Below are positions 1 through 9,940 of a stretch of DNA of 64,000 bases, one piece after another (within the stretch, counting starts at the first letter, position 1; the number at the start of each line of letters is the position of its first letter). Location of the stretch: NCBI GenBank assembly GCA_023974075.1, contig CM043800.1:31280452-31344451 (forward strand). The letters run 5' to 3'. The notes under the pieces were generated by a model. It was not told where the DNA came from. It searched no databases and saw nothing but the letters and a program-made list of their open reading frames with translations. This DNA comes from Chaenocephalus aceratus. Taxonomy: Eukaryota; Chordata; Actinopteri; Perciformes; Channichthyidae. Both the position numbers and the translations under genes were made by a program.

Positions 1-186
1 GATCCATAATTGACAGAAGCTTGTGTTTACACTGACCTGTCACTCATATATTAATGTCTTTGTAACTTCAGTAAACCACTACCTCACTCATTTCTTTCAT
101 TCATCACGGTTCAGTAAACTAAGTGACACATGAACCAGTTTAATAATTATAATAACGTAGGATTGAAACTCTTTGAAACTGTAGGT

Positions 187-202
187 GGCTCTTAAAAGAG
201 CC
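187..202 (-). terminator. Histone mRNA 3' stem-loop
   Basis: On the minus strand the sequence reads GGCTCTTTTAAGAGCC followed by ACC: a 6-bp stem with a TTTA loop, the form of the stem-loop that replaces the poly(A) tail in replication-dependent histone mRNAs and is bound by SLBP. It lies about 32 bases past the stop codon of the H3 fragment. A purine-rich stretch containing AAAGAG follows at about 165-180, where the U7-binding downstream element would be expected. Confidence 0.85.
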
Positions 203-234
203 GTTGTGTTTGGGTGTGCTGGTCTCAGGTCAGT

Positions 235-303
235 CTAAGCCCTCTCTCCGCGGATGCGGCGCGCCAGCTGGATGTCCTTGGGCATGATGGCGACCCTCTT
301 TGC
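235..303 (-). pseudogene. Histone H3 C-terminal fragment
   Basis: Minus-strand codons read AKRVAIMPKDIQLARRIRGERA and stop; this is the last 22 residues of histone H3 apart from one T-to-A change in the VTIMPKD stretch. Upstream of position 303 the homology stops and the reading frame soon meets stops, so the first part of the protein (tail and most of the histone fold) is missing. The 3' processing stem-loop is kept. Most likely a truncated replication-dependent H3 gene or a piece of a histone cluster cut by rearrangement. An unseen upstream exon is possible but less likely, because genes with this stem-loop normally lack introns. Confidence 0.75.
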
Positions 304-461
304 TTGGTTCATCTTACTGGGGGGCAGCTACATGGATGTCGGTGCAGTCCACAATCATTGTGCAGTTGAAGGCAGAATGAATTTATTATTGACTCAGAAT
401 GAAGCACAACTTCATGTCATACAATACATTGACTTTGTTTGTAATTGTGTAAAAAAATAAA

Positions 462-1271
462 GCATTGATTAGCAAGCAGGACCTGCAGGAACAGAGCACG
501 GTGATGGATGGAGCTGGGAAGAGAGAAGAATAAAGAAAACAGATCAACTTCATTATCGGATATTAAAAATTCAATTTCAAAACAAGTTGCCACTCCTACA
601 GTTTTCTAGTATGTAAAGATGATTTCACATGACCTATGCACAATATCACACTCAATACATGTGTGTCTCTGGGGGGTGTATTGTGCCTTTGATGTATATA
701 AATAATATACCATAACCAAATACTATTACGTACAGTGGAAATCAGGTTGCCAGAGCAGGTCAGTCCAGTGTGCATGTTCCTCAGGGTCTCAGCAGTTACA
801 GGTGAGGGAAAGGAAATAAAAGAGAAAAAGGTCAGTAACAACACTTTAAAGAATTATCTCTTTTAATAATGTTCTCTCAGTAATCACTCAACTACTGTCT
901 TTCCAACAAACAGATTGACATGCAAAGCTGCCTGCCTGCCTTCCTTCGACTCTCCCTGAACTGCCTGATCTTTTAATGTTCAATGTTAACCATTTGAGCA
1001 GATAGCATTAAGTAGAAAAGATCGCAGATGCTAATCTGCCGTTAGCCTACCTCCCGCCCCCTTAGCACCTGGTGGAGGGGGGGATAGGCTCCTCTTCAAA
1101 TGTTTCACAAAATATTTACCATCATGACTACTCTTACTGTTTAACATTTGGGTTCACTTCATGTTAAGGCTAATACAAATGACAAGGCTAAGTAATGTGA
1201 TGCTAACTAACGTGCTCGCTACTAGCTATGTAGCTAGCTTGACTGTGTTCCATGCACAACATGTGTATTAC
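462..1271. other. Noncoding stretch; possible small minus-strand exon at 726-787
   Basis: Mostly AT-rich sequence with no long open frame. On the minus strand 726-787 has a good polypyrimidine tract and AG, then 20 open codons and a stop. It joins in phase to a possible first exon at 1272-1308 (ATG, donor GTAATA), giving a 32-residue peptide starting MKGPGVVGPN. A frame this short can occur by chance. Confidence 0.2.
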
Positions 1272-1780
1272 CTGATATGTTTGGTCCAACGACTCCTGGT
1301 CCTTTCATCAGACGGGAAGCGATAGAATGAGCTATGATCTATAAGTATGATCACTTATGTGATTACAACCTGGTACAAAGCACACAGGCATCTTGTAAAA
1401 GTGAATTTATTTTTAGCAATCTCTTATTTATTGGAGGGAATAATCAGTTATGAGATCTTCTTCTTCTTCGCTTTAATTACGAGTCGCAACCACTTGGAGC
1501 ATTATCGCCTGTGACATCACTTACGCGAGCCAGAATGGGATTTGGGATTTGTAGTCTTCGCGGATTTTTCATAGTCTTATATTTCAACAGTTTTACGACA
1601 AAATGTGACTTTTTTGACATGGAACTTATTGTTTAAGATTGACAAACATCATATGTGTAGTTCGTGCCACAATTCAAACGGGATCAAAAGATACGTTTTC
1701 TCTCTCCATTGAATTCAATGTTAATTTTTCGCTTCCGGGGTCCCATGGGCCGGAAGTAGATGGGCGTGACTTCGCCTCTC

Positions 1781-1786
1781 TATAAG
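1781..1786 (+). promoter_or_regulatory. TATA-box-like element of a candidate small transcript
   Basis: TATAAG lies in a GC-richer stretch (about 1735-1800) upstream of a candidate first exon with a consensus splice donor. Sequences at 1490-1560 could drive transcription the other way, so the 1.3-1.8 kb segment may be bidirectional. This is inferred from motifs only. Confidence 0.4.
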
Positions 1787-1809
1787 GGCAAAGAGGCGGG
1801 ACCTGCTGC

Positions 1810-2735
1810 CACTCAGCTGGAAGTTCCAGAGCTAGCTGAAGCTACCAAGCTAAGCTAACATGCTCCCCATCTGCACACTGCCGTCGCATTTTACATTTCT
1901 AAGGTAAGCGGCCATGAAACTATTCAGCAAAACTATAAATAATAATCTAAGTTATTGAGTTTTTAGCATAATACTTCAGAATCTTAAAACCCCTTAACGT
2001 TTGTATGCAATTGTGCTAAATTCAACTCTGGAATCAAGCAAATATTAATATGTTTGCATGACATTAGTTATTTATATTTTGATATCACTTAACCATACGT
2101 TTAATACATTTAAGTCAAGCTAAGGTACATGTGATGGTAGCTAGTTAGTGCTCTTACCTGTGAGGCCTCCTCCAAACAGCATAATAACCAGACTGTATCA
2201 TTCAAACTAAGTACCAGTTCTAGATCCTTGACTTTAGACAAACAATTCAAAAGACAAAATGTATTTAAAGACCAATCTTTATTTGAATGTGCCTCTTAAC
2301 CTGAGATATTAGTTATACAGTAATAGTATTGATAATCTAAAAAAACTGAGCAACTCAACAGTCAACTTTATGTTTCTTATTGTCTAAAGCATTTATTATT
2401 TTCATTTCCCCCCTCTCATATTCAGTGTGGACGGATTGAGACAGCGTGGTGTCCAGAGGGCTGCAGAGACTTCAGGGAGAAACCTCTGTGATGGACGTCC
2501 TGTCTGTTGGTTTGGAGAGGACTGAGGGTCTTTCCTCAGCGAGGAAGACCAGGGCTGATGAAGGAGCTGATGCTGATGCTGGGCACAGCTGATACCAACT
2601 GCACAGGCCTAGTCTGTCACTTTATTTGACTAAATGTGTTTACTTATACATTTAATAGGTTTACACCTTCTGTCCATATGTGCTTTTTATTTAAAACATT
2701 TGATTAACTTTTGGTTCACATTTCAATAAATTGTA
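1810..2735 (+). other. Candidate two-exon transcript with a 47-residue spliced ORF
   Basis: Exon 1 runs from about 1810 to 1903 and ends CTAAG before GTAAGC. Exon 2 starts at 2426 after a pyrimidine tract ending TTCAG, and AATAAA is at 2725-2730. If spliced, an ATG at 1860 opens a frame of 14 codons plus two bases, completed by the first base of exon 2 and continuing to TGA at 2523-2525: 47 residues, starting MLPICTLPSH. I recognise no domain. An alternative ATG in exon 2 gives another short frame, so this may equally be a long noncoding RNA or a repeat-borne transcript. TATA, donor, acceptor and poly(A) signal in the right order are the evidence for transcription. Confidence 0.35.
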
Positions 2736-3013
2736 TTTGTATTTGCATTCCTTTTGTCCATTATTCTTACTGAAAATGTTAGATTACACATTCACATCTG
2801 ACTGAAGATTGGCCCCATTTATTTGTGACGTTGCAAACTCTGCGTTACAAGGCACAAGTGATGTGAAGCTCATAAAGTGAGGCAAATAGAAATAATCAGC
2901 TGATGGATTGTAGATGTGGAAATAGCTGCATTCGATCAGCTGACTGTTTTTACAATAAAAGTAGTTTATAGTGAATGTCCTGTACTGGTCTTAAAATCTC
3001 ATAGCATCAGCTT

Positions 3014-3087
3014 TTAATGATCCCCTTGGATGTTCTTCTTGACCCTCAGAGAAGGAGAAAATGTTGTGTCTTTCAGCATGTCCTTTC
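3014..3087 (-). CDS. Small minus-strand gene, exon 3 (C-terminus and stop)
   Basis: Last coding exon of a candidate 52-residue protein. The acceptor reads TTTTTGTTAG before 3087; the frame enters in phase 1 and ends in TAA at 3014-3016. It encodes a basic tail including LRVKKN. A minus-strand AATAAA lies near 2818-2823. I do not recognise the protein and see no signal peptide or membrane segment. Confidence 0.5.
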
Positions 3088-3637
3088 CTAACAAAAATGA
3101 CAGGAAACATAAAACATATTATTGCAGAACAAGTGTGTTATTTATGAAAGCGGTGTGTTTGTGTGTTTAGGGGCTGTAGATATAATTATTTTGTAATTGT
3201 AATGTTTTTTTTTTATTTAAACAATGAGCTACAAAGACAATCAGATTATGAATGAACAGAATGAAGTTCATCAACATTGAAATATATGTTATTATCAAAA
3301 TAATATTTAACTGTTATCAAAACGTAGTGCAACTGTAGAAGCTTGCTCTGTTGTCTCACTGAGAGAATAACTTTTACCACGTTTTTTACAGACAATATTG
3401 AGAGATAAATCTTTGCCTTCAATACATTACATTAGAAAGCTGACAAAGTCATATTGCTAAATATCTAAATGTAACTTTTTGCATGGAAAAACCCCTCAAC
3501 TTAACTGATGTGTAGGTGAACTAGTATTTAGTATTGTTTATTGGAATGTATATCAGTGTATTCAAGTCAATACTTCATTCATTTAAACCAATATCTTTCT
3601 TGATTCTTTGTACAGTATGAAAAAAGAGTCTTTGTAC

Positions 3638-3717
3638 CTGTGCTGAAGTTCACTGCTGTGAGGAGTCCAGTTCTGTCTCTCACTCTCTGGTCCAGCCTGT
3701 CTGCATCACCTGGACAC
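3638..3717 (-). CDS. Small minus-strand gene, exon 2
   Basis: Eighty bases between an acceptor (TTTGTTTAAG) and a donor (CACAG before GTACAAAG). Read in phase with its neighbours it is open throughout and encodes a charged segment with DADRLDQRVRDRTG. With the 5 coding bases of exon 1 and the 74 of exon 3 the total is 159 bases, exactly 52 codons plus stop, which supports the model. Confidence 0.5.
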
Positions 3718-4432
3718 CTTAAACAAACAGATATATATGTAAAGTACCATGTGTACAAACAATATCACTGATTCTCTTCTGTTGAACATGTTGGATTGTG
3801 TATTGTCCGAGTCAGGGTCCTTTTTATTTTACTGTAACTTTGGAAGTTGTGTTACCAATGCATACTGTTTATTTGATACCCATTTGGTAATGCAATTAAT
3901 AAAAACAACAAGGTTTGGGTTCGTTCTTCAGATGACTGTGACGTTAAGGTGTAAGCTCAATAATGAACTCCAGCTCAATCAACCATATTGTAATATCTAA
4001 GTAATCATCTTGAAATATGACATTAATAATTATAATATACACATATCTTATTGTGAGGTTGATTTCACATAACTACTTCGACATTAGCTTGTCTACATAC
4101 TTGAGCATAGCCAATTTAAATTAACCTTAGCGATGCATACAGTTCCTCCTACATAATAAAATATCTCTAAGTTACAAGGATGTAACCTTATTTTATCAAC
4201 CTCAAACAGAAGCCGTTTGTTGTACAGTATTATCCCACTTAACGCTTAACACTTGTCTATTTCGTTTTAACCTTTATATATACAGTCTATGATTTTAACT
4301 TGGAGGGTACGATTACAATCGTTAGCACCGATGTAGCTACCACTAGCTTACACGCTAACCCAAGCCTTACCATTCATTACGTAGCTGATTAAAATCATTA
4401 ACACATAAATAAAGCACTCGAATTTTACTTAC

Positions 4433-4437
4433 CGCAT
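4433..4437 (-). CDS. Small minus-strand gene, exon 1 (start codon)
   Basis: The ATG at 4437-4435 is followed by CG and a consensus donor (GTAAGT). Another ATG four bases upstream (4441-4439) lies in a different frame and would give only a six-codon frame across the splice, so it would act as a small upstream ORF. The start is chosen because it alone keeps the two downstream exons open. Confidence 0.45.
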
Positions 4438-4439
4438 TC

Positions 4440-4535
4440 ATGCACCGTCTGTTTTAACCGCAGAGCGAGTCACAATCAAAGCTTTGTGATTGGCCGGCGT
4501 GACCCCATATGTCGGGGCGTGGCTGGTGGGCAGTG
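4440..4535 (-). promoter_or_regulatory. CpG-rich, CCAAT-containing promoter of the small minus-strand gene
   Basis: On the minus strand a GC-box-like GCCACGCCCC and a CCAAT box lie just upstream of the exon with the start codon. The segment is clearly richer in CpG than its AT-rich surroundings. Part of it may derive from the transposon whose coding start lies at 4591. Confidence 0.4.
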
Positions 4536-4590
4536 CGCTGACGTTGTCCGTGTCAACAGGAGTGACAGTCCGCACACACAAGACTGCAAT

Positions 4591-4659
4591 TATGGCAGAA
4601 GCAAAAAAGCCCAAAATATATCATTTTCACTCTGAGTGGGATGATGATCACAGGATGTA
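4591..4659 (+). pseudogene. Start of a hAT/GTF2IRD2-like transposase, truncated
   Basis: An ATG opens a 22-codon frame with KKPKIYHFHSEWDDD, resembling the N-terminus of hAT-derived BED-finger proteins of the GTF2IRD2/ZBED group, where the motif comes just before the CxxC of the finger. Here the frame ends at a stop before the finger, exactly where an L2-like LINE tail begins. A short remnant; the match is from memory of the family motif. Confidence 0.4.
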
Positions 4660-4986
4660 GTCTTGTTAGATGTGCCAAGAGCAAGGACTGTCTCAGGTAA
4701 GACAGCTTTTATGTGCGCAGCTCCACTTGCTTGGAACAATCTTCAGCAAGAATTGAAACTGAGCAATCTCATTCCTCTGCATGTTTTTAAAGCTAGGCTA
4801 AATGAAATGCTTGCTGATACAATGGGCACTTGTAAATGTCTATAACTATGTATCCTGTAAATATAATGTATAATGTCCTTTATTGTTTTATGTTTCATGT
4901 GGAACCTATATGCTGCAGGTCTCCCTTGAAAAAGAGATCTATGATCTCAATGGGACCAATCTGGTTAAATAAAGGTTTGAAATGAC
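4660..4986 (+). mobile_element. L2-like LINE 3' end
   Basis: A frame at 4663-4845 encodes the end of a LINE reverse transcriptase polyprotein (APLAWNNLQQELKLS, then FKARLNEML), matching the usual end of L2/CR1-type ORF2. The tail carries the typical fish 3' sequence with CTCAATGGGACCAATCTGG then TTAAATAAAGG. The element is heavily 5'-truncated and joins the transposase remnant directly upstream. Confidence 0.75.
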
Positions 4987-5074
4987 AATAGTCCGATATA
5001 TAAGCATGAAGAACAAACAACCACGGCCGGCTACAGGTTGTGTTCCCTGGATGAGCTGAGCAGGCAGAGTCCCT

Positions 5075-6222
5075 AGAGGCTTCTCAATACTCAAATTTCC
5101 CCTCCTCAACTCCTCGGTCCTCCGGTAGTGACCCGGAAATGAATTTCAGCGCGCCATTTTGAAGGACGTCTCATTTCTCTAAATGCACACCGAGGACCGA
5201 GGATCGAGCGTCGAGGAGGCTCTCTGGAGGAGCTATAACCGAGGATACACTGATGGTTCCTCCACGGCTCCTCCGCGGATGCATTTCCGGGAACGGTGGA
5301 GGCGTGACGCACGGCCGGACTTATCTCAGCCAATGACAGCTCTGCATGCATCCCCTGGATATTATTTTAGAAACTGCTCTCATCGCAACGCGATGTTTAC
5401 AGTGAGAACAGCTGTGAGGCCCGTGCAGAAAGCAGAGCAGTGTGTATAATATATATCACTCAGTATAACAGACCTACTCTCTTTATTTGCTTTAGTTTAG
5501 TAGATATCTACAAAGAGTCGATATTTTTCTAAGACCATTTAGTGCTTCACATAATAAAATACACAACGGCTGTAGCCTGATTATGCTTTAGGAGCTGTCT
5601 GTGCGTGTTGTACAGTGTCGGTGCGTGTTGTACAGTGTGTCGGTGTGTGTTGTACTGTGCGCAGATGCGGCGGACAGACAGGTCTCAGTTGGTTTGGTGT
5701 CCTCTGCTTACTTTTAATACTTGCAAATCCAACTTTTGGCCCGTAATTTCAATTCCCCATTTCAGCGACCAGAGAGAGGGGGGGGGGGGGGGGATATATC
5801 CAGTCTCTGATTGTGTTACGTTATTATGAGAGTGCTCTCATACTTTAAATTGCATATATTTATATAAATATATTTGTGTGTGTGTGTCCGCATCTGAAGC
5901 CTGGTATTGTCTCATTATACCGCACTCTCAATGAATTAAAAGTACATATGTGGGGGAACAATGTTCAGCTGATCTAACAGAGATTATAAAATATGACAAA
6001 ACACTCGACAGCTGATGCAGCTGTTGCCACGTAATAATGAACGGACGTCGCTTTAATATGACCGCTCAGAGGAGAGGAGTTCTCATTTCTTTAAACGTCT
6101 GCTGCTTCCCCTCCTCTCTCCTCGGTTCCCCTCCTCGGTCCTCCGCTCGCATCTCCTGTGGGCGGGTCTAAGTATCGAGGAGGGGAGTCGAGGAGGGGAA
6201 ATTTGAGTATTGAGAAGCCTCT
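5075..6222. mobile_element. Non-autonomous DNA transposon, copy 1 (3-bp target duplication CCT)
   Basis: The ends are inverted repeats starting AGAGGCTTCTCAATACTC and continuing into CCCTCCTC-rich sequence for about 35-40 bp. CCT stands on both sides (5072-5074 and 6223-6225). The 1.15-kb interior has no credible transposase frame; it includes a G-run at about 5778-5792. A closely related copy lies at 40669-41787, flanked by ATG on both sides. Three-base duplications fit PIF/Harbinger-, CACTA- or Zator-like transposases, but neither duplication is the TWA typical of Harbinger, so I leave the superfamily open. Confidence 0.8.
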
Positions 6223-6635
6223 CCTGTAGCTTCACGGAGCAGCTAGCAGAGAGACAAGAAGCTAACAGCGGCAGGCACTTGACAGAGCCGTCACTCAATG
6301 TGACCACACCCTAATTAATGCACAAACTTTAAGACCTAATATAAATAAAAGGGTCGCGTTAGAAAACAATTCACTCTCAGATCCATAATCATGAAGGTGG
6401 AATCTAACTATATCGATAATAAAATGTATGGAGCCAGGGAGAGAAACATGTTTTTTTCTGCTGTAAAGTTGGGCATTTTAACATGGGGGTCTATGGAAAT
6501 TGCTCCTTTCTGCAGCCATCGCCTATCGGCCAATATATGAACTGCAGTGTGTGACACTTCCGTATTGGCTTCCCGGCTCTACCCCACAGTTTGCCGCTTG
6601 GTTAAAACATGTTTGAGTGGTGGGAGGCGGACCCA
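6223..6635. other. Noncoding stretch, possible 3' tail of the Penelope-like element
   Basis: It lies downstream (minus strand) of the GIY-YIG frame and may include the element's 3' untranslated region. I could not place the element's end. Confidence 0.3.
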
Positions 6636-7878
6636 TCAATTATATTTTTCATTTAGTCCGCCCGGGTCAATGGTGCCCAGGCGATGGATCCACCTCCGCT
6701 CCGCCGCTCGCCTCTGGCCCGTGCTCCAGCCGCTGCTGCTCTCCAGGCCCATTGACTGCACACTCTGGAGGCCATGGAGTTTAAAATGGTTGTATAAAAC
6801 GCTCGTGCCGTCCCCGTCTCTAATTCGATATTGGTGTTGTTTAATTCTGAGGCTGATCTCATTGCGCGTTTCCCCCACATAGAGTCTCTGGCAGGCCTTG
6901 CACCTAATTGCATAAATAGCGTTTTTTGTGTTAGGTGTCAAGGCCTGCCGTACATTGCTCCCCTCTCGAGAGAAGGGATTGAAAACGTGGGGGAGGCGAA
7001 CGAAACCAACCTCAGAGACCCGAGGCGCCTCCCTAGTTGTGATGCCTTTATTTAATTTTGTGTGGACCAGGAGGTCCTGGAGATTTTTATTACGTCGGTA
7101 GGCGGAGATCAGCCGGCACGGTTGCAGCGCGTCACAGCCGCCCCTGGCCCCCTCAAAATTGGCCTTTAGTTTGCCTAAAAGGCTGGACAGGCTCCCTGAG
7201 TAGGTTGTGATGAGGGGGACCAGGGCAGGGCCGGGCGGAGATGTCTCTGTATTTCTCCATGAAGGTGCGGCTGACCTCCGCCTTAATGCTTCTAAGGAAG
7301 CGCCTCGAATAGCCCCTGGGTCTCAGCGCACTAAAGAGGATTCTGGTAGCCTCCTCCACATCCTCCGCGAGGGTGCATATCCTGTGGAAGCGGATCAGCT
7401 GGGACTTAATCAGGCCTCTGTACGTGTGCCCAGGGTGATAGCTGGTTTTATGGAGGAGTGCGTGGCGATCTGTGTCCTTAAAGAAAACCCTGGTGGCAAG
7501 TGTCTTGCTGTGGTCGCTGGAGCTGCGGAAAAACACCCCAGTGTCGAGGAACTCCACAGTGTGTGTATGTAACTGGTGTTTGAGTTTTATTTTAGGGTGA
7601 TGTGTGTTGAGGATGTCTGAGAAGGTGAGGAAGTCCTGTTCTGTGTGGTGCCAGAGGCCAAAGATGTCATCCAAGTACCGGAAGTACAGAAGGGGTTTGA
7701 GGGGGAGTTTAGTAAAGACCGTTTCCTCCCAATGGGCCAGGTAAATATCCGCGTAGGCTGGCGCATATTTCCGGCCCATCGCACAACCGCACAGCTGGAG
7801 GTAGTGGTCATTGTTAAACATAAAATCATTGCGGGTGAGTGTGAGGTGGAGCAACTGAATGATTTGGCTGGGTAATGT
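6636..7878 (-). mobile_element. Penelope-like retroelement: RT and GIY-YIG endonuclease, 5'-truncated and frameshifted
   Basis: Minus-strand frames encode, in order, the later half of a reverse transcriptase (about 7878-7240; GCAMGRKYAPAYAD and the catalytic box YLDDIF) and a C-terminal endonuclease (6941-6636) whose AIYAIRCKACQRLYVGETRN is a GIY-YIG-type core. This domain pair is the hallmark of Penelope-like elements. A linker at about 7165-6942 stays in frame with the endonuclease, but the RT frame is shifted relative to it near 7220-7245, so the copy is dead. The N-terminal RT motifs are missing; upstream the frame runs into telomere-like repeats. Related to Neptune/Poseidon-type fish elements by architecture; family not determined. 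Confidence 0.85.
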
Positions 7879-8030
7879 TGTGAGGTGTAGGGTTAGGGTT
7901 AGGGTAATGTTGTGAATCGAGTGGCCTGTGTTCGTCGTCCATAACATACGCCTGCCCATACCATAACCCCACCACCACCATGGGCCACTCAATTCACAAC
8001 ATTACCCTAACCCTAACCCTACACCTCACA
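7879..8030. repeat. Inverted repeat (about 48-bp arms) containing telomere-like TTAGGG repeats
   Basis: Arms at 7879-7926 and 7983-8030 are reverse complements with about one mismatch, around a 56-base loop rich in CCACC. Each arm holds about two and a half units of TTAGGG/CCCTAA. The left arm abuts the 5' truncation of the Penelope-like element. It is internal to the window, so it is not a chromosome end. Confidence 0.85.
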
Positions 8031-8540
8031 CCAGATACTGACTGGTTTTCGGACCCCCCCAGACCCCCCCAATAAAGCAAAAATGCAAAAAACCATTTGA
8101 TTCAAACCTTTTAGAATCTCCTTACTTATACTTTGAGAATATTATATTTAATTAATAAATGTACTACTTATATCTTAGTTGAACCATGAAACTTTGTGGT
8201 TAGACTAACAAGTAGAAAAGGTTAACTGACCAATTCTACTGAGTGAAGGCATTTAAATGTCCGCTTATATTCACTCCTAAATCTTAAAGTTCATCGGAAC
8301 GCAAATAGAAGTGTAACAATATATCTTTATTTATTTACTAATGAGTTTATCATTTTAACTTTGTTCTTATAGAGATAAATACATTAAGGTTAGAATGAGT
8401 TAAAAATAATTTATTTTTTCCAAAAAATCCAAATCCAAATATTATGCTAATGATAGGCTAACAGTTAAGGCTAGGAACACATGCAACGTCATAACAATAT
8501 TAAAACTAACAAAGATATCACATTCAAAAATAGATTTTTC
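8031..8540. other. AT-rich stretch, no gene seen
   Basis: Opens with a short C-rich piece (ACCCCCCAGACCCCCC) like the end of fish hAT elements, then plain AT-rich sequence without open frames or clear repeats. Confidence 0.4.
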
Positions 8541-8935
8541 AAGATTGACAGTAATTAGGTTTAATTATTAAAATCCTTGAGGAAAAATAGGCTTAAAACA
8601 CTTACATTAAATAGATCGTTTTATTTTTAGCTTCACAAAATGGCCGCCATGTTTTCACTTTTCACATTTCTCTCAGATTTACATTGATTAATCGATCAGT
8701 AAATGTTGGGAGTTATCAGGTTTAATTATTAAAATATTAGTAATGCTAACCTAAGACTCATTTAAGGAAAAATAGGCTTGAAAGACTAACATTAATATAT
8801 CGTTTTATTTTTTATTTCACAAGATGGCTACCGTGTGCTAACTCTGTTCTTTTCTCTCAGATTTACACGGATTAATTGATCATTACATGTCAGGAGTGAT
8901 CAGGTTTAATTAATAAAATATTAGTAATATAACAC
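8541..8935. repeat. Degenerate tandem repeat, about 160-185 bp period, three units
   Basis: GGTTTAATTATTAAAAT recurs at about 8559, 8719 and (as GGTTTAATTAATAAAAT) 8903. The first two units share further blocks in order: GAAAAATAGGCTT, ATCGTTTTATTTTT, CACAA(A/G)ATGGC and CTCTCAGATTTACA. Partial third copy. No coding content. Confidence 0.65.
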
Positions 8936-9940
8936 ACATTTAAAACGGTTTTGCCTGCCGTTTTTGTGTACACAAGCATTCATTAATGGTTCGGAAAGTG
9001 GCGCTGTACCTTAATAATATAAAGGCTTGTTTTTGCGTGCATTTCCTGTTTGGAAAGTGGCAATGTACTGAGAGTGGAGGTGTCCTGAGATTAGCGCCTG
9101 CAGACAGGCTCCATGGACCTGTCAGCTCCGGACAGCGCAAAATGCGTACATGAAGCACTACGTCATGAACGCAAGAAATCTACCCTCCTGGGGGCGCGCT
9201 CATGTGATTGGGACATCTGATTGGCTATAGATAGAAAAACTTACAAGTACGAATCGGGTGACCGTCAGGGGAGTCTCAAAAAACCCACACACAAATGCAC
9301 AGCGATCCGTGCACAGAAAGCGGTTTGTGTTTGTAGGTGCAGAGGTTTTAAACGGAAAACAAATATGTGAGGATCAAAAATACATAGGCCTATGTCAAAC
9401 TTTTTTCTGTATTTGGATTTTATTTACATGTATATGAAACGGAACACATTTGTGTGTGCATTGACAAACACAAGTGTGGATCCGGAAATACAAGTGTGAA
9501 TCCTTCTGTGTGCATGTGTGTATTATGAGACTGTTCTGAAGTTCTGCCATGGTCTGTGTTTAAGTGGATGTCATTGAAGACCTCAACAAGAGCAGTCTCA
9601 GTCCTGTGTTGTAGATGAAAGCCTGTCTGGAACACATCGAAACAGCCATTACTGAAGTGTCTATAGGTTATTATTTTTAAAGAGCGGTTTAATGACTGCA
9701 GTTTTCAGGGCCTGAGGAAATACACCAAAGTGAAGAGACTTGTTTACTGAAGTAGATCTGAGGCCATGCAATGAAAAACATTTGTGAAAAAGCCTGTTGT
9801 TATAATATCAAGGCAGTAGGGGGAGGATTTCAGATGTCGTATAATATCCTCTAGGTTTTTATCATTAATCAGATGAAATTGTGTCATGGTGTTGGATTGA
9901 TTTTAAGTGGACGCAGGGAGAGAGAAAACTCAGTAAAAGT
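8936..9940. other. Noncoding stretch, nothing recognised
   Basis: No open frame with protein-like composition, no RNA gene and no clear terminal repeats were seen. Confidence 0.4.

Noticed and set aside
5183..5449. 88-residue frame, also present at 40785
   Set aside because: Lies within the non-autonomous DNA transposon; the two copies differ by indels and no domain is visible.
7207..7572. 121-residue plus-strand frame
   Set aside because: Antisense to the Penelope-like reverse transcriptase; composition follows from the other strand.
7889..8022. Chromosome-end telomere
   Set aside because: Only a few TTAGGG units in each orientation, inside a hairpin with ordinary sequence on both sides.
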